The position numbers and the translations under genes are program-made. A DNA stretch of 64,000 bases from JADCGM01 sp943368345 (GTDB taxonomy: Bacteria > Pseudomonadota > Alphaproteobacteria > Sphingomonadales > Sphingomonadaceae). The stretch covers positions 1-64,000 of the forward strand of contig CALRKY020000012.1 in the NCBI GenBank assembly GCA_943368345.1. The letters run 5' to 3'. Of this stretch, positions 8,855-17,120 are shown in pieces. Every line of letters starts with the position of its first letter. Position 1 is the stretch's first letter. Under the pieces are notes generated by a model that had not been told where the DNA came from, made no database searches, and worked only from the letters and a program-made list of their open reading frames with translations.

Positions 8855-9550
8855 ATGACACACCCATCTGCGCCGAATAACCTGATCCCACATCCGCTAT
8901 TGCTGCTGAGCATCGTTGCGGGGTTGGCCTATCCCTTCTTCTGGGACTCCGGATTGTCGGACATCGTCCTGTTAGCGGCCAAGGGCAGCGGGGTGACGCT
9001 TCTGGCGCTTTATGCCGCAACGCAGGCGCGGTCCCGTGATGGTTGGCTGCTGACGGCGGTGATGGCGTTCGGGGCGCTGGGCGATGTGTTGCTCAATATC
9101 CGGTTTGAGGCCGGGGTTTTGGCCTTTGCCACCGGCCATTTGATTGCCATCTGGCTCTATGTCCGAAACCGGCCTTATCCAGTGACCGCAATACAGAAAT
9201 GGATGCTCGGACTTCTACCGCTGGCTTCCTTTGCGATGCCGTGGGTAATTTTGGGGCCACGCGACGACCTTGTAGGGCCTGGGGTTCATGTAGGACTGGG
9301 GGTTTATGTAGGACTGGGGGCCTATGCCCTGCTGCTGACCCTGATGACGGTGACCGCCTGGATCAGTCGCTTTCCAACCCGGCTGGTTGGTGTCGGCGCA
9401 GCGCTGTTCCTGATCAGCGATGGCTTGATCGTTGCGCGCATGGGGCCATTCGCCGATGTGGTTGGCATCAGTCTTGCGGTTTGGTTGCTTTACTATTTCG
9501 GCCAATTGCTCATCTGCGTCGGAGTCAGCCAGACGTTAGCGCGTCAATAG
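8855..9550 (+). CDS. YhhN-family membrane protein (lysoplasmalogenase-like)
   Basis: A 231-residue polytopic protein. The pairs GDVLLNI (about 70) and LFLISDGLIVAR (about 188) are the two conserved acidic motifs of the YhhN/TMEM86 family, whose animal member hydrolyses lysoplasmalogen. The bacterial role is less clear. Residues about 142-152 contain an in-frame repeat (GVHVGLGVYVGLGAY) encoded by 18-nt tandem units at 9284-9319, apparently a recent slippage insertion in a loop. Its end overlaps the convergent polyprenyl synthase gene by 7 nt. Confidence 0.88.
   Translation: MTHPSAPNNLIPHPLLLLSIVAGLAYPFFWDSGLSDIVLLAAKGSGVTLLALYAATQARSRDGWLLTAVMAFGALGDVLLNIRFEAGVLAFATGHLIAIWLYVRNRPYPVTAIQKWMLGLLPLASFAMPWVILGPRDDLVGPGVHVGLGVYVGLGAYALLLTLMTVTAWISRFPTRLVGVGAALFLISDGLIVARMGPFADVVGISLAVWLLYYFGQLLICVGVSQTLARQ
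9284..9319 (+). repeat. 18-nt tandem repeat inside the YhhN gene
   Basis: Two consecutive 18-nt units, GTTCATGTAGGACTGGGG and GTTTATGTAGGACTGGGG, differ at one base. A third, degenerate half-unit (TGTAGGGCCTGGGG) immediately precedes them. The units are in frame and add VHVGLG/VYVGLG to the protein. Confidence 0.85.
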
Positions 9551-10560
9551 GCTCGCTGGATCGCGAATTCGACCGCTTCGGTAAGAGCCGACCGCGCAGC
9601 CCCGGCGGGAAATGCTGCCAAGGCATCAATCGCCCGTGCGCCATAATGTCGGGCACGGGCCAGCGTGTCATCGACCGCCTTGCTGGTCCGCAGCAAGTCA
9701 ACGGCACGGATCAGTTCCGGCTCCCCGGCAGCACGACCTGACACCGCATCCTGCCAGAAAATCCGCTCCGCCGCCGTTGCCCGCTGATAGGCGAGGATGA
9801 CCGGCAAGGTGACCTTGCCCTCCCGGAAGTCGTCGCCGATGGATTTCCCCATCGTTGCGCTGTCCGACACATAGTCGATGGAATCGTCGACCAGCTGAAA
9901 CGCGATCCCGAGGTTGCGGCCATAGCTTTCGAGCGCGGCCTCATCCCGACCTTCCCGTTCGGCAACCACCGCGGCAATCTGGCAGGCGGCGGCGAATAAT
10001 ATCGCGGTCTTGGCGGTGATGATCTCCAGATATTTGTCCTCGGTCGTCTCGATCTCCCGCGCCGCCGTCAACTGGTTGACCTCGCCCTGCGCGATCACCG
10101 CCGAAGCATGACTCAGAATTTTCAACACTCGGAGGCTGCCGTCCTCCACCATCAGTTCAAAGGCCCGGCTGAACAGGAAATCACCGACCAATACGGTCGC
10201 CTGATTGCCGTAGATGAGGTTGGCCGCTTGCTTACCGCGCCGCATGTCCGACCCGTCGACCACGTCATCATGGAGCAGGGTCGCGGTGTGGATAAACTCC
10301 ACTGCCGCCGCCAGTTTGTGATGCCGAGCACCGGCATAGTCCATCAACCGTGCGCAGGCGAGCGTCAGCATCGGGCGCATCCGCTTGCCGCCACCAGCGA
10401 TCAAATGACCGGCCAGCGTCGGGATGAGCGATACCTCGCTCTGCATCCGGTCAAGGATAACGGCGTTCACGCTGTTCATTTCCGGGGCGACAAGCGCCAT
10501 CAACGGCGCAAGCGACGGTGCCGGCCGCGCATCCCGGATTGCATGGAGGGTCGCCGTCAC
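9544..10560 (-). CDS. Polyprenyl diphosphate synthase (IspB-like)
   Basis: A trans-prenyltransferase of 338 residues that extends farnesyl diphosphate with isopentenyl units, most likely to make the side chain of ubiquinone. The first Asp-rich motif DDVVD (98-102) and the second DDSID (225-229) are intact. GGGKRMRP (about 56-63) binds the homoallylic diphosphate. Length and sequence style match octa/decaprenyl synthases (IspB/DdsA). The chain length cannot be read reliably. It is divergent from the chorismate mutase gene. Confidence 0.93.
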   Translation of the reverse strand: MTATLHAIRDARPAPSLAPLMALVAPEMNSVNAVILDRMQSEVSLIPTLAGHLIAGGGKRMRPMLTLACARLMDYAGARHHKLAAAVEFIHTATLLHDDVVDGSDMRRGKQAANLIYGNQATVLVGDFLFSRAFELMVEDGSLRVLKILSHASAVIAQGEVNQLTAAREIETTEDKYLEIITAKTAILFAAACQIAAVVAEREGRDEAALESYGRNLGIAFQLVDDSIDYVSDSATMGKSIGDDFREGKVTLPVILAYQRATAAERIFWQDAVSGRAAGEPELIRAVDLLRTSKAVDDTLARARHYGARAIDALAAFPAGAARSALTEAVEFAIQRAY

Positions 10561-10646
10561 GCCAAATGCCCTTTTCCTGAACGCACCCCCCTTGGCGGAA
10601 GGCCGGTTTCAACGCAAGGTGAGGCGCGACACAGGTGGGGGAAAAA

Positions 10647-10940
10647 ATGCAAGGCGACTCAACGCTCAGCGGCTACCGCGACAGCATCGACAATATCGAT
10701 GCCGCGCTGGTGTTCATGCTCGCCGAGCGTTTCAAAATCACCCAGAAGGTCGGGGAATATAAGGCACGGAGCAATTTGCCCGCCGCCGATCCCGGCCGGG
10801 AAGACCGGCAGATCGCCCGCCTGCGGGAACTGGCCCGCGCCGCCAAGCTTGACCCGGAATTCTCCGAGAAATTCCTGCGGTTCATCATCGACGAGGTCAT
10901 CCGCCACCATGTCAAACTGGCGGACGGCGCGCCGGACTAA
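10647..10940 (+). CDS. Chorismate mutase, AroQ type
   Basis: A 97-residue all-helical mutase that converts chorismate to prephenate for phenylalanine and tyrosine synthesis. Key features are the N-terminal helix (YRDSIDNIDAALVFMLAERF), KVGEYKA with the catalytic Lys, and the final helix with FLRFIIDEVIRHH. It is a free-standing domain with no prephenate dehydratase or dehydrogenase fused. The ATG at 10647 has a GGTGGGGG purine stretch upstream, so I prefer it over a GTG at 10635. The tRNA-Ala gene follows after 52 nt. Confidence 0.92.
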   Translation: MQGDSTLSGYRDSIDNIDAALVFMLAERFKITQKVGEYKARSNLPAADPGREDRQIARLRELARAAKLDPEFSEKFLRFIIDEVIRHHVKLADGAPD

Positions 10941-10992
10941 AATATTGCGCGGGGTCTGGCCCAGCCGTATATCCGGCCCCTGCCGAGGGCGC

Positions 10993-11068
10993 GGGGCTGT
11001 AGCTCAGATGGGAGAGCGCTGCAATCGCACTGCAGAGGTCAGGGGTTCGATTCCCCTCAGCTCCACCA
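10993..11068 (+). tRNA. tRNA-Ala, anticodon CGC
   Basis: A 76-nt cloverleaf with encoded CCA. The acceptor stem GGGGCTG pairs with CAGCTCC and includes the alanine identity pair G3-U70 (c/t at 11062). The D arm GCTC...GAGC, the anticodon stem CTGCA/TGCAG around loop ATCGCAC, and the T arm AGGGG-TTCGATT-CCCCT all close. Anticodon CGC reads GCG codons, which suits a high-GC genome. It lies between chorismate mutase and the Nudix gene, and nothing suggests an integration event in it. Confidence 0.95.
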
Positions 11069-11132
11069 CGCCCGGACGTTGGCACCCAAACAGGATAGGT
11101 GACGCGGGCAGCGAGCAGGCTATGGTCGCGCC

Positions 11133-11915
11133 ATGAGTGATACCGACAATCCGGCCAAACAGGCCTCGACCCTCATCCTGATGCGCCCACACCCTTTGGG
11201 GGTGGAAATTTTCATGGTGGAACGCGCCAAGACCATGGCCTTTGCTGGGGGGATGATGGCGTTTCCCGGCGGCAAGGTCGACGATGCCGATCTGGCGCTC
11301 GCCGAAAATGCTGAGCTGGCGTCGGGGTTCGATGCGCTCGATGCGGTCGATGCTGCGGCCCGGGTGGCAGCGATCCGGGAGACGTTTGAGGAGGCAGGTG
11401 TCCTGATCACCGACGGCCCGCCGGTGGATGCAGCGCTGCGCGATCATTGGCGGCCCCGCATTGTCACGCATGAGGAAGCCTTTGCCGATTTTCTGGCGCT
11501 GACCGGCCAGCGGCTGCGGGCTGACCGGTTGACCCCCTGGTCACATTGGTGCCCGCCGATGGGGCTTGAGAAGCGGCGCTACGATACGCGTTTTTACCTG
11601 GCGACAATGCCGGACGGCGAGGAAGCGGTCCATGACGGGTCGGAATCGGTAACGTCACACTGGGTCCGGGCGTCCGACGCGCTCGCCCGCGCCGATGCCG
11701 GGGAAACGTCGATAATCTTCCCGACGCGTCGCAACCTGGAGCGACTGGCACAGCACGATGCGGTGGACGCACTGGTCCGGCATGCGCTCGCCCACCCGGT
11801 GACGCTGGTTCAGCCGGTCATCGAACAGCGCGAGGATGGCCCCTATCTCTGCATCCCCGAAGGCATCGGCTTTCCGGTCACCGCGGAGAAGCTCGACCGC
11901 GCGATGCGGGGTTAG
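11133..11915 (+). CDS. Nudix hydrolase, NUDT19/NUDT7-like
   Basis: A 260-residue Nudix protein. FPGGKVDDAD is followed by ARVAAIRETFEEAGVLI, the core of the Nudix box (RExxEExG), with an insertion of about 25 residues between the GG and the RE, as in the larger coenzyme-A type Nudix enzymes. Members hydrolyse nucleoside diphosphates linked to other moieties, such as CoA or sugars. The precise substrate is not visible. Its last 4 nt overlap the end of the convergent manA gene. Confidence 0.9.
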   Translation: MSDTDNPAKQASTLILMRPHPLGVEIFMVERAKTMAFAGGMMAFPGGKVDDADLALAENAELASGFDALDAVDAAARVAAIRETFEEAGVLITDGPPVDAALRDHWRPRIVTHEEAFADFLALTGQRLRADRLTPWSHWCPPMGLEKRRYDTRFYLATMPDGEEAVHDGSESVTSHWVRASDALARADAGETSIIFPTRRNLERLAQHDAVDALVRHALAHPVTLVQPVIEQREDGPYLCIPEGIGFPVTAEKLDRAMRG

Positions 11916-12721
11916 GCTGGCACCCAGAGAGCGGAGATTGCAGCTGGCCCTGCATAGGCAACAAGCACATCGCTTGCAGGGCCGAAATCCCAGTCGGTTG
12001 GGCCATCAAGTAGCCAGCCTTCGCCGGTCCCCAGCGGAATCAACCAGCACGGCCCATCTGGCATGATCCGGCCGGCCCCTGAAACCGACCAGCGTTCGAG
12101 CGTGAAGGCCGGCCCCTCGGCAAGCAGGGTACGTCCATTGCCAAGGTCACGGGGCTGCCGACCGTCCGTCCAAGGCTCGGGATTGGAAACCGCGATCCCG
12201 GCATCGAGATGCAGTTCGCGCGGGCGGCCATAGTCGTAAAGTCGGTAGGTCAGGTCGACATTCTGGGAGACCTCCAGCACGACGAGTCCCGCGCCAATGG
12301 CGTGAACGGTGCCCGCCCCGACATAATAGGTTTCTCCAGCCGTTGCGGGCTTCCAATCAACCATCGTTTCGATTGAGCCATCGCGTGCAGCCGCCTTCAG
12401 CTCGGATCGTTCCAAGGGATGCGTCAAACCCAGGCCGAGGGCGGCATGCGGGTCAGCGTCGAGGACGACCCAAGCCTCATCCTTGCCGCGCGGGTAGCCG
12501 GCCGGCTGCGCCGCAGCATCGTCCGGGTGAACCTGAATCGACAGTTTTTCAGACGTGAACAGATATTTGATCAGCAAGTCCGGGTCGGACTCATCCGGCA
12601 TTTCGAACCAGATTTCACCAACCGGCGCGGCTCCGGCGGGCACGTCGGCAAACCAGGGTGCCAGACGGTCGCGGCCCCAGGGCTTTTCGACACGGCGTGG
12701 AACAAGGCGGGTCGCGGTCAT
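11912..12721 (-). CDS. manA: Mannose-6-phosphate isomerase, class I
   Basis: A cupin-fold zinc enzyme that interconverts mannose-6-phosphate and fructose-6-phosphate, feeding GDP-mannose and polysaccharide synthesis. Metal-binding motifs are visible: SIQVHPDD (Gln and His ligands), KDEAWVVLDA with Glu, and GTVHAIG with the last His. At 269 residues it is the short form common in alphaproteobacteria. It lies 23 bp upstream of the acyl-CoA carboxyltransferase-like gene on the same strand; no functional link is obvious. Confidence 0.9.
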   Translation of the reverse strand: MTATRLVPRRVEKPWGRDRLAPWFADVPAGAAPVGEIWFEMPDESDPDLLIKYLFTSEKLSIQVHPDDAAAQPAGYPRGKDEAWVVLDADPHAALGLGLTHPLERSELKAAARDGSIETMVDWKPATAGETYYVGAGTVHAIGAGLVVLEVSQNVDLTYRLYDYGRPRELHLDAGIAVSNPEPWTDGRQPRDLGNGRTLLAEGPAFTLERWSVSGAGRIMPDGPCWLIPLGTGEGWLLDGPTDWDFGPASDVLVAYAGPAAISALWVPA

Positions 12722-12744
12722 CGGGCTCTGTTACCTTCGCGGCA

Positions 12745-14292
12745 TCAGGGCCGCCAGCCCCGGCTCCAGGGCCCGGACTTCAGGGCACGCTGCGCCAGAT
12801 TGGCGAAGGCACAGAGTTCGCGCCGGGTATCGCGCGGGTCGATAATCTCCTCGATGCCGAATTTCTCGGCAGTCCGGAATGGCGAGCGGACCTGATTGAG
12901 GCGGGCCTTGATCTCGGCCAGACGGACCACTGGGTCCGCCGAGGCTTCCAGGTCGCTTTTATAGGCCGCCTCCAGCCCGCCCGAGATCGGTAGCGACCCC
13001 CAATCCCCGCTCGGCCAGGCCAGACGCCAGCGAAACCGGCTGGCATTGGCGTGGCCGGACCCGGCCATCCCATACGCCTTGCGGAGGATCAGCGCGCACA
13101 AGGGAACCCGCGCCTGATAAATCGCCGTCAGCGCCCGGGAGCCCCAACGGATCGTCGCCTCCTCCTCAGCCTTACGGCCGATCAGGAAGCCCGGATTGTC
13201 GACCAGATGGATGATCGGCAAATGGAACAGATCGGCGAGGTCAACATGCCGCTCCACCTTGCGGGAGGTTGCCGCCGACCAAAGCCCCCCCAGCGCCATC
13301 GGATCGGAGGCTATGACCGCAACTGGCCAGCCATCCAGTCTGGCAAAGCCGGTGATAATCCCCTGCCCCCAGTTGCGGCCAATTTCGAAGAAACTGCCGG
13401 TATCGACCACCGCTTCAAGGATCGGCCGCGATTGGTACAGATGCTGCGGGTTGCGCGGGACTGCGGTCAGCAGCGACTCGGTGCGGCGGTCCGGACTGTC
13501 GACAACCGGCCCACGCGCCGCCAGTTCGTCGACCGACCCGGGCAGATAGGACAGGAATCGTCGGGTCAGCTCGAAGGCATGCGCCTCGCTGGATGCGACA
13601 TCGTCGATGGCCCCGTTGGCGGCGTGGATTGCGGCTCCGCCCAAATCCTCCTTGGTCCGCTTTTCGCCGATTGCCGCGACGACGGGGGGACCGGCCACAA
13701 ACATCTGCGACAGGCGTTCAACCAGCAGCGAATAATGGCTCATCACCATCCGACCCGCGCCGAGCCCCGCGACCGGCCCAAGCCCGAGTGCCACGACCGG
13801 GACATTCGACAGATTGTCGACCATCAAATCCCAGCCCGGCACTTCCGGCACATAGGTATAGCCCATGGTGTCGAGCGATTTGACCGACCCGCCACCGCCG
13901 GTTCCCTCCACCAGCCTGACCAGGGGTAGCCGATATTCCCCAGCCAATTGCTCGGCCGCGACCAGTTTCCGGTGGATGGCCGCATCCGCCGCACCGCCGC
14001 GCACGCTGAAATCGTCAGCGGTCAGGACAATGGGGCGCTGATCGATGGTGGCGCGGCCATAGATGAAGTTGGACGGCTGAAACCCGTCAATCTCCCCGGC
14101 GGCGTCATAGCTGGCAAAGCCGGCGAGTTTGCCGAGTTCGTGGAAACTGCCCGTGTCGGCCAGCATGGCAATCCGGGCGCGGGCATCCAGACGCCCTGCC
14201 GCACGCTGCCGCTCCAGTTTGTCTGGCCCGCCCATGGCCTCCGCCAGCCTGTTGCGCTTGGCCAGTTCATCAACTTCATGCTGCCACGACAC
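12745..14292 (-). CDS. Acyl-CoA carboxyltransferase (propionyl-CoA carboxylase beta-like)
   Basis: The protein has the two crotonase-like halves of the biotin-dependent carboxyltransferase family. These include GRATIDQRPIVLTADDFSVRGGAADAAIHRK, GTGGGGSVKS, AIHAANGAIDDVA with the acyl-CoA site, and later VDNPGFLIGRKAEEEATIRWG. It would transfer CO2 from carboxybiotin to an acyl-CoA. No biotin carboxylase or biotin carrier gene is nearby, so the partner is elsewhere or the activity has diverged. I prefer the GTG at 14292 (515 residues) because GGGGGAG lies about 8 nt ahead; another GTG at 14307 is possible. Confidence 0.88.
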   Translation of the reverse strand: MSWQHEVDELAKRNRLAEAMGGPDKLERQRAAGRLDARARIAMLADTGSFHELGKLAGFASYDAAGEIDGFQPSNFIYGRATIDQRPIVLTADDFSVRGGAADAAIHRKLVAAEQLAGEYRLPLVRLVEGTGGGGSVKSLDTMGYTYVPEVPGWDLMVDNLSNVPVVALGLGPVAGLGAGRMVMSHYSLLVERLSQMFVAGPPVVAAIGEKRTKEDLGGAAIHAANGAIDDVASSEAHAFELTRRFLSYLPGSVDELAARGPVVDSPDRRTESLLTAVPRNPQHLYQSRPILEAVVDTGSFFEIGRNWGQGIITGFARLDGWPVAVIASDPMALGGLWSAATSRKVERHVDLADLFHLPIIHLVDNPGFLIGRKAEEEATIRWGSRALTAIYQARVPLCALILRKAYGMAGSGHANASRFRWRLAWPSGDWGSLPISGGLEAAYKSDLEASADPVVRLAEIKARLNQVRSPFRTAEKFGIEEIIDPRDTRRELCAFANLAQRALKSGPWSRGWRP

Positions 14293-14448
14293 GCACGTCT
14301 CCCCCACTGCAAAGCGATCATGGCGGAAGCGGCCGCACTTGTCGCCCTGCCGCTTGGGACAGCGTCGGAATGCCTCAGCAGGCCCTTGCGCTCCGCTTCG
14401 GCCCGCCTACTTACATCTATGGTGCCGCTGCCTGCCGAAGGAATTGTC

Positions 14449-14793
14449 ATGTCGAAGAAGGACGAGAAGCCCAAGCGCACGAAGGTGCACCTGTCCCCCG
14501 AGCTGGTTGCAGCGTTCCGCGCCCAGGGCGACGACTGGGAAGCGCGGATTGAAGCGGTGCTGCAAGCCCATCTCGACAAGGGCGACCGCGGCGCAGGGAG
14601 AGTCCGGGCGTTCTTTGAGGATGTGGCAGGGCCGCACATGCCGCAGTTGGAGGCGGTTGCGCGGGACGTGGCGGGTAAGGTTGCTAAGGATGTGGCAATG
14701 GCCGCTGCTGCTGCCGCCATGGCGTCCTGGGCCACCAATGCCGCCGCCGCCAAAGCCAAGGCGCCACCGAAAGCCGACGAGCCAGCTGCGTAG
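14449..14793 (+). CDS. Small BrnA-like antitoxin-domain protein with Ala-rich tail
   Basis: A 114-residue protein with a GAAGGA ribosome site before the ATG at 14449. The segment RTKVHLSPELVAAFRAQGDDWEARIEAVLQAHL resembles the strand-helix-helix of BrnA antitoxins (pattern LSPEVLaaFraqG..Wq.Rin..L). The rest is a helix with a C-terminal Ala/Lys-rich tail (AAAAAAMASWATNAAAAKAKA). No BrnT toxin gene flanks it. It is therefore either an orphan regulator or a domain reused for another task. Function is not established. Confidence 0.75.
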   Translation: MSKKDEKPKRTKVHLSPELVAAFRAQGDDWEARIEAVLQAHLDKGDRGAGRVRAFFEDVAGPHMPQLEAVARDVAGKVAKDVAMAAAAAAMASWATNAAAAKAKAPPKADEPAA

Positions 14794-14835
14794 CTCTCGA
14801 CTTTCACCCCTCGGGGCGGCTAAGTCCGCCGCCCG

Positions 14836-16611
14836 ATGGCAGCCCCTCTCCTCTCCTTTGAAAATATCGGCCTGATTCAGGGAAGTGGCTGGCTGTTCCG
14901 AGGCCTCGACCTGTTCGTGGGTGAGCGGGACCGGTTGGCGCTGGTCGGTCGCAACGGGGCGGGCAAAACCACGCTTTTGAAAATCGTCGCCGGACTGGTC
15001 GAGTTTGACGAAGGGCGGCGGACCAGCAAACCGGGGGCAAAGGTGATCCTGCTCGAACAGGAACCCCGCATGGACGGCTTTGCCACCCTCCGTGAGTTTG
15101 TCCTGTCCAGCCCCGACGCCCCGGCGCGGCATGATGCCGATGCGATTGCCGACCAGTTGGGGGTTGACCTCGACCGACCGGCGGTCACCGCCTCGGGCGG
15201 TGAGCGTCGACGGGCCCAGATTGCCCGGGCGCTGGCGCAGGCCCCCGATGTGCTGCTGCTGGATGAACCGACCAATCATCTGGACGTCGCCGCCATCGAA
15301 TGGTTGGAAGGCTGGTTGCAGCGCTTCAACGGGGCGTTCGTGGCGATCAGCCATGACCGGACCTTCTTGTCACGCCTGACCCGGTCGTCACTGTGGCTAG
15401 AACGCGGTTTTCTCCGGCGCGCCGAAGTTGGTTTCGGCGGATTTGAGGCCTGGACTGAACGGGTGATTGAGGAGGAGGCGAAAAGCGCCGACAAGCTCGA
15501 CAATAAGTTGCGGCAAGAACTCCATTGGCTGGCGCGTGGGGTGACGGCGCGTCGCAAACGCAATCAGGGTAGGCTGGCGAAGCTCAACGACATGCGGGTG
15601 CAGCGGCGGGACATGCTCGGCCCGCAGGGCACCGCCAAACTCCAGATCGCCTCGACCGATGCCAAATCAAAAATCGTCATCGATGCCGAACAGGTGAGTA
15701 AAAGCTACGGCGACCGGGCGGTCATCCGCGACCTGACGCTCAGGGTACAACGCGGCGACCGGATCGGCGTGGTCGGACCGAACGGGGCTGGCAAGACGAC
15801 ATTGCTCAAGCTGCTGACCGGTGAAATCGCGCCGGACAGCGGCCGCGTACGCCGGGCCAAGACGCTCGACGGCATATTGATCGATCAGCAACGCAAGCTG
15901 CTGGAGCCCGGCAAGACGGTGCGCGATGTACTGGCGGAGGGCGGGGAATGGATTGAGGTCCAGGGCGTCAAAAAGCACATCATCGGCTATCTGAAGGACT
16001 TCCTGTTCGACGAAGGCGTTGTCGAGGCGCGGATCGAAACCCTGTCAGGCGGCGAACGGTCCCGCCTGCTGCTAGCCCGGGAATTTGCCCGTCCCTCCAA
16101 CTTGCTGATCCTCGATGAGCCAACGAACGATCTCGACATGGAAACGCTCGACCTGCTCCAGGAAGTGATCGCCGACTATGCCGGGACGGTGCTGATCGTC
16201 AGCCACGACCGGGATTTTCTCGACCGCACGGTGACGATGGTCGTCGGTCTCGACGGGTCAGGCAAAGCCGACATCGTCGCCGGTGGCTATGCCGATTGGG
16301 AAGCGCGCCGGACCCGCAAGGCTGCGCCGATTACCAAAGCCGCACCTCCGGCAGCTGAGGTTCGCAAGACCGCGACGAAGCTGACCTTCAAGGAGCAGCG
16401 CGAGCTCGACATGCTGCCGGGAGAGCTCGACCGATTGGCAAGTGACATTGCGGCTGGAGAGGCGTTGCTCGCCGATGCGGGTCTGTATCAGCGGGACCGG
16501 GCGATGTTTGACGCAACCAACAAGGCGCTCGATACCGCCCGCGCCCGGATCGTCATTGCCGAGGAACGGTGGCTGGAACTGGCCGCAAAAGCCGAGGCGC
16601 TGGCTGGCTGA
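14836..16611 (+). CDS. ABC-F family ATP-binding protein (Uup-like)
   Basis: A 591-residue protein with two nucleotide-binding domains and no membrane segment. The first has Walker A GRNGAGKT, signature SGGERRRAQ and Walker B VLLLDEPTNH. The second has GPNGAGKT, LSGGERSRLLLAR and LLILDEPTND. The interdomain linker of the ABC-F family lies between them, and a C-terminal charged extension (FKEQRELDMLPGELDRLASDIAAGE) resembles the coiled-coil DNA/ribosome-binding end of Uup. ABC-F proteins act on the ribosome or, for Uup, in repair-linked processes. Confidence 0.93.
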   Translation: MAAPLLSFENIGLIQGSGWLFRGLDLFVGERDRLALVGRNGAGKTTLLKIVAGLVEFDEGRRTSKPGAKVILLEQEPRMDGFATLREFVLSSPDAPARHDADAIADQLGVDLDRPAVTASGGERRRAQIARALAQAPDVLLLDEPTNHLDVAAIEWLEGWLQRFNGAFVAISHDRTFLSRLTRSSLWLERGFLRRAEVGFGGFEAWTERVIEEEAKSADKLDNKLRQELHWLARGVTARRKRNQGRLAKLNDMRVQRRDMLGPQGTAKLQIASTDAKSKIVIDAEQVSKSYGDRAVIRDLTLRVQRGDRIGVVGPNGAGKTTLLKLLTGEIAPDSGRVRRAKTLDGILIDQQRKLLEPGKTVRDVLAEGGEWIEVQGVKKHIIGYLKDFLFDEGVVEARIETLSGGERSRLLLAREFARPSNLLILDEPTNDLDMETLDLLQEVIADYAGTVLIVSHDRDFLDRTVTMVVGLDGSGKADIVAGGYADWEARRTRKAAPITKAAPPAAEVRKTATKLTFKEQRELDMLPGELDRLASDIAAGEALLADAGLYQRDRAMFDATNKALDTARARIVIAEERWLELAAKAEALAG

Positions 16612-16677
16612 CAAACGGGCATTGAAACGGCATGTTGTTCGGTATATGTTCCATATGTTGACGGAGGGAGTCCAAGC

Positions 16678-17079
16678 ATGACCTTGACGGGCGGATGCCA
16701 TTGCGGCGCGGTGCGCTATGAAGTGACGGGCACGCCGCAGCATGTTGCGCTGTGCCACTGCACCGATTGCCGCAAGAGCGCCGGCGCCCCGATGGTCGCC
16801 TGGGCGGCCTTTGCCGAAGCCGAGTTTGCGGTCACCAAGGGCGCTGCAAAGACCCACAATTCATCGGGCAAAAGCATGCGGAGCTTTTGCCCGGACTGCG
16901 GCACCGGCCTGTATTTCCGCAATGCCGAATTCCTGCCGGACATTGTCGATATTCAGTCAGCGACGCTCGATGACCCGGAGGCGCTGGCCCCCTTCGGCCA
17001 TATCCAGGTCGCCGAACGCATCGGCTGGATGGCGACCGCGCACAGCCTTCCAACCTTCGACCGCTTCCCCGGCATGTAA
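16678..17079 (+). CDS. GFA/CENP-V family zinc protein
   Basis: A 133-residue protein with the two-zinc cysteine pattern of the glutathione-dependent formaldehyde-activating (GFA) fold: GGCHCGAVRYE, then CHCTDCRKSAGAP, then SFCPDCGTGLYFRN. The family name comes from one Paracoccus enzyme; most members have no proven reaction. It lies 66 bp downstream of the ABC-F gene and converges on the ABC exporter gene after 41 bp. Confidence 0.9.
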   Translation: MTLTGGCHCGAVRYEVTGTPQHVALCHCTDCRKSAGAPMVAWAAFAEAEFAVTKGAAKTHNSSGKSMRSFCPDCGTGLYFRNAEFLPDIVDIQSATLDDPEALAPFGHIQVAERIGWMATAHSLPTFDRFPGM

Positions 17080-17120
17080 GCCTCTGAAGCCCTCCCTGCC
17101 CGGCAGGGACGGAGAATTGC

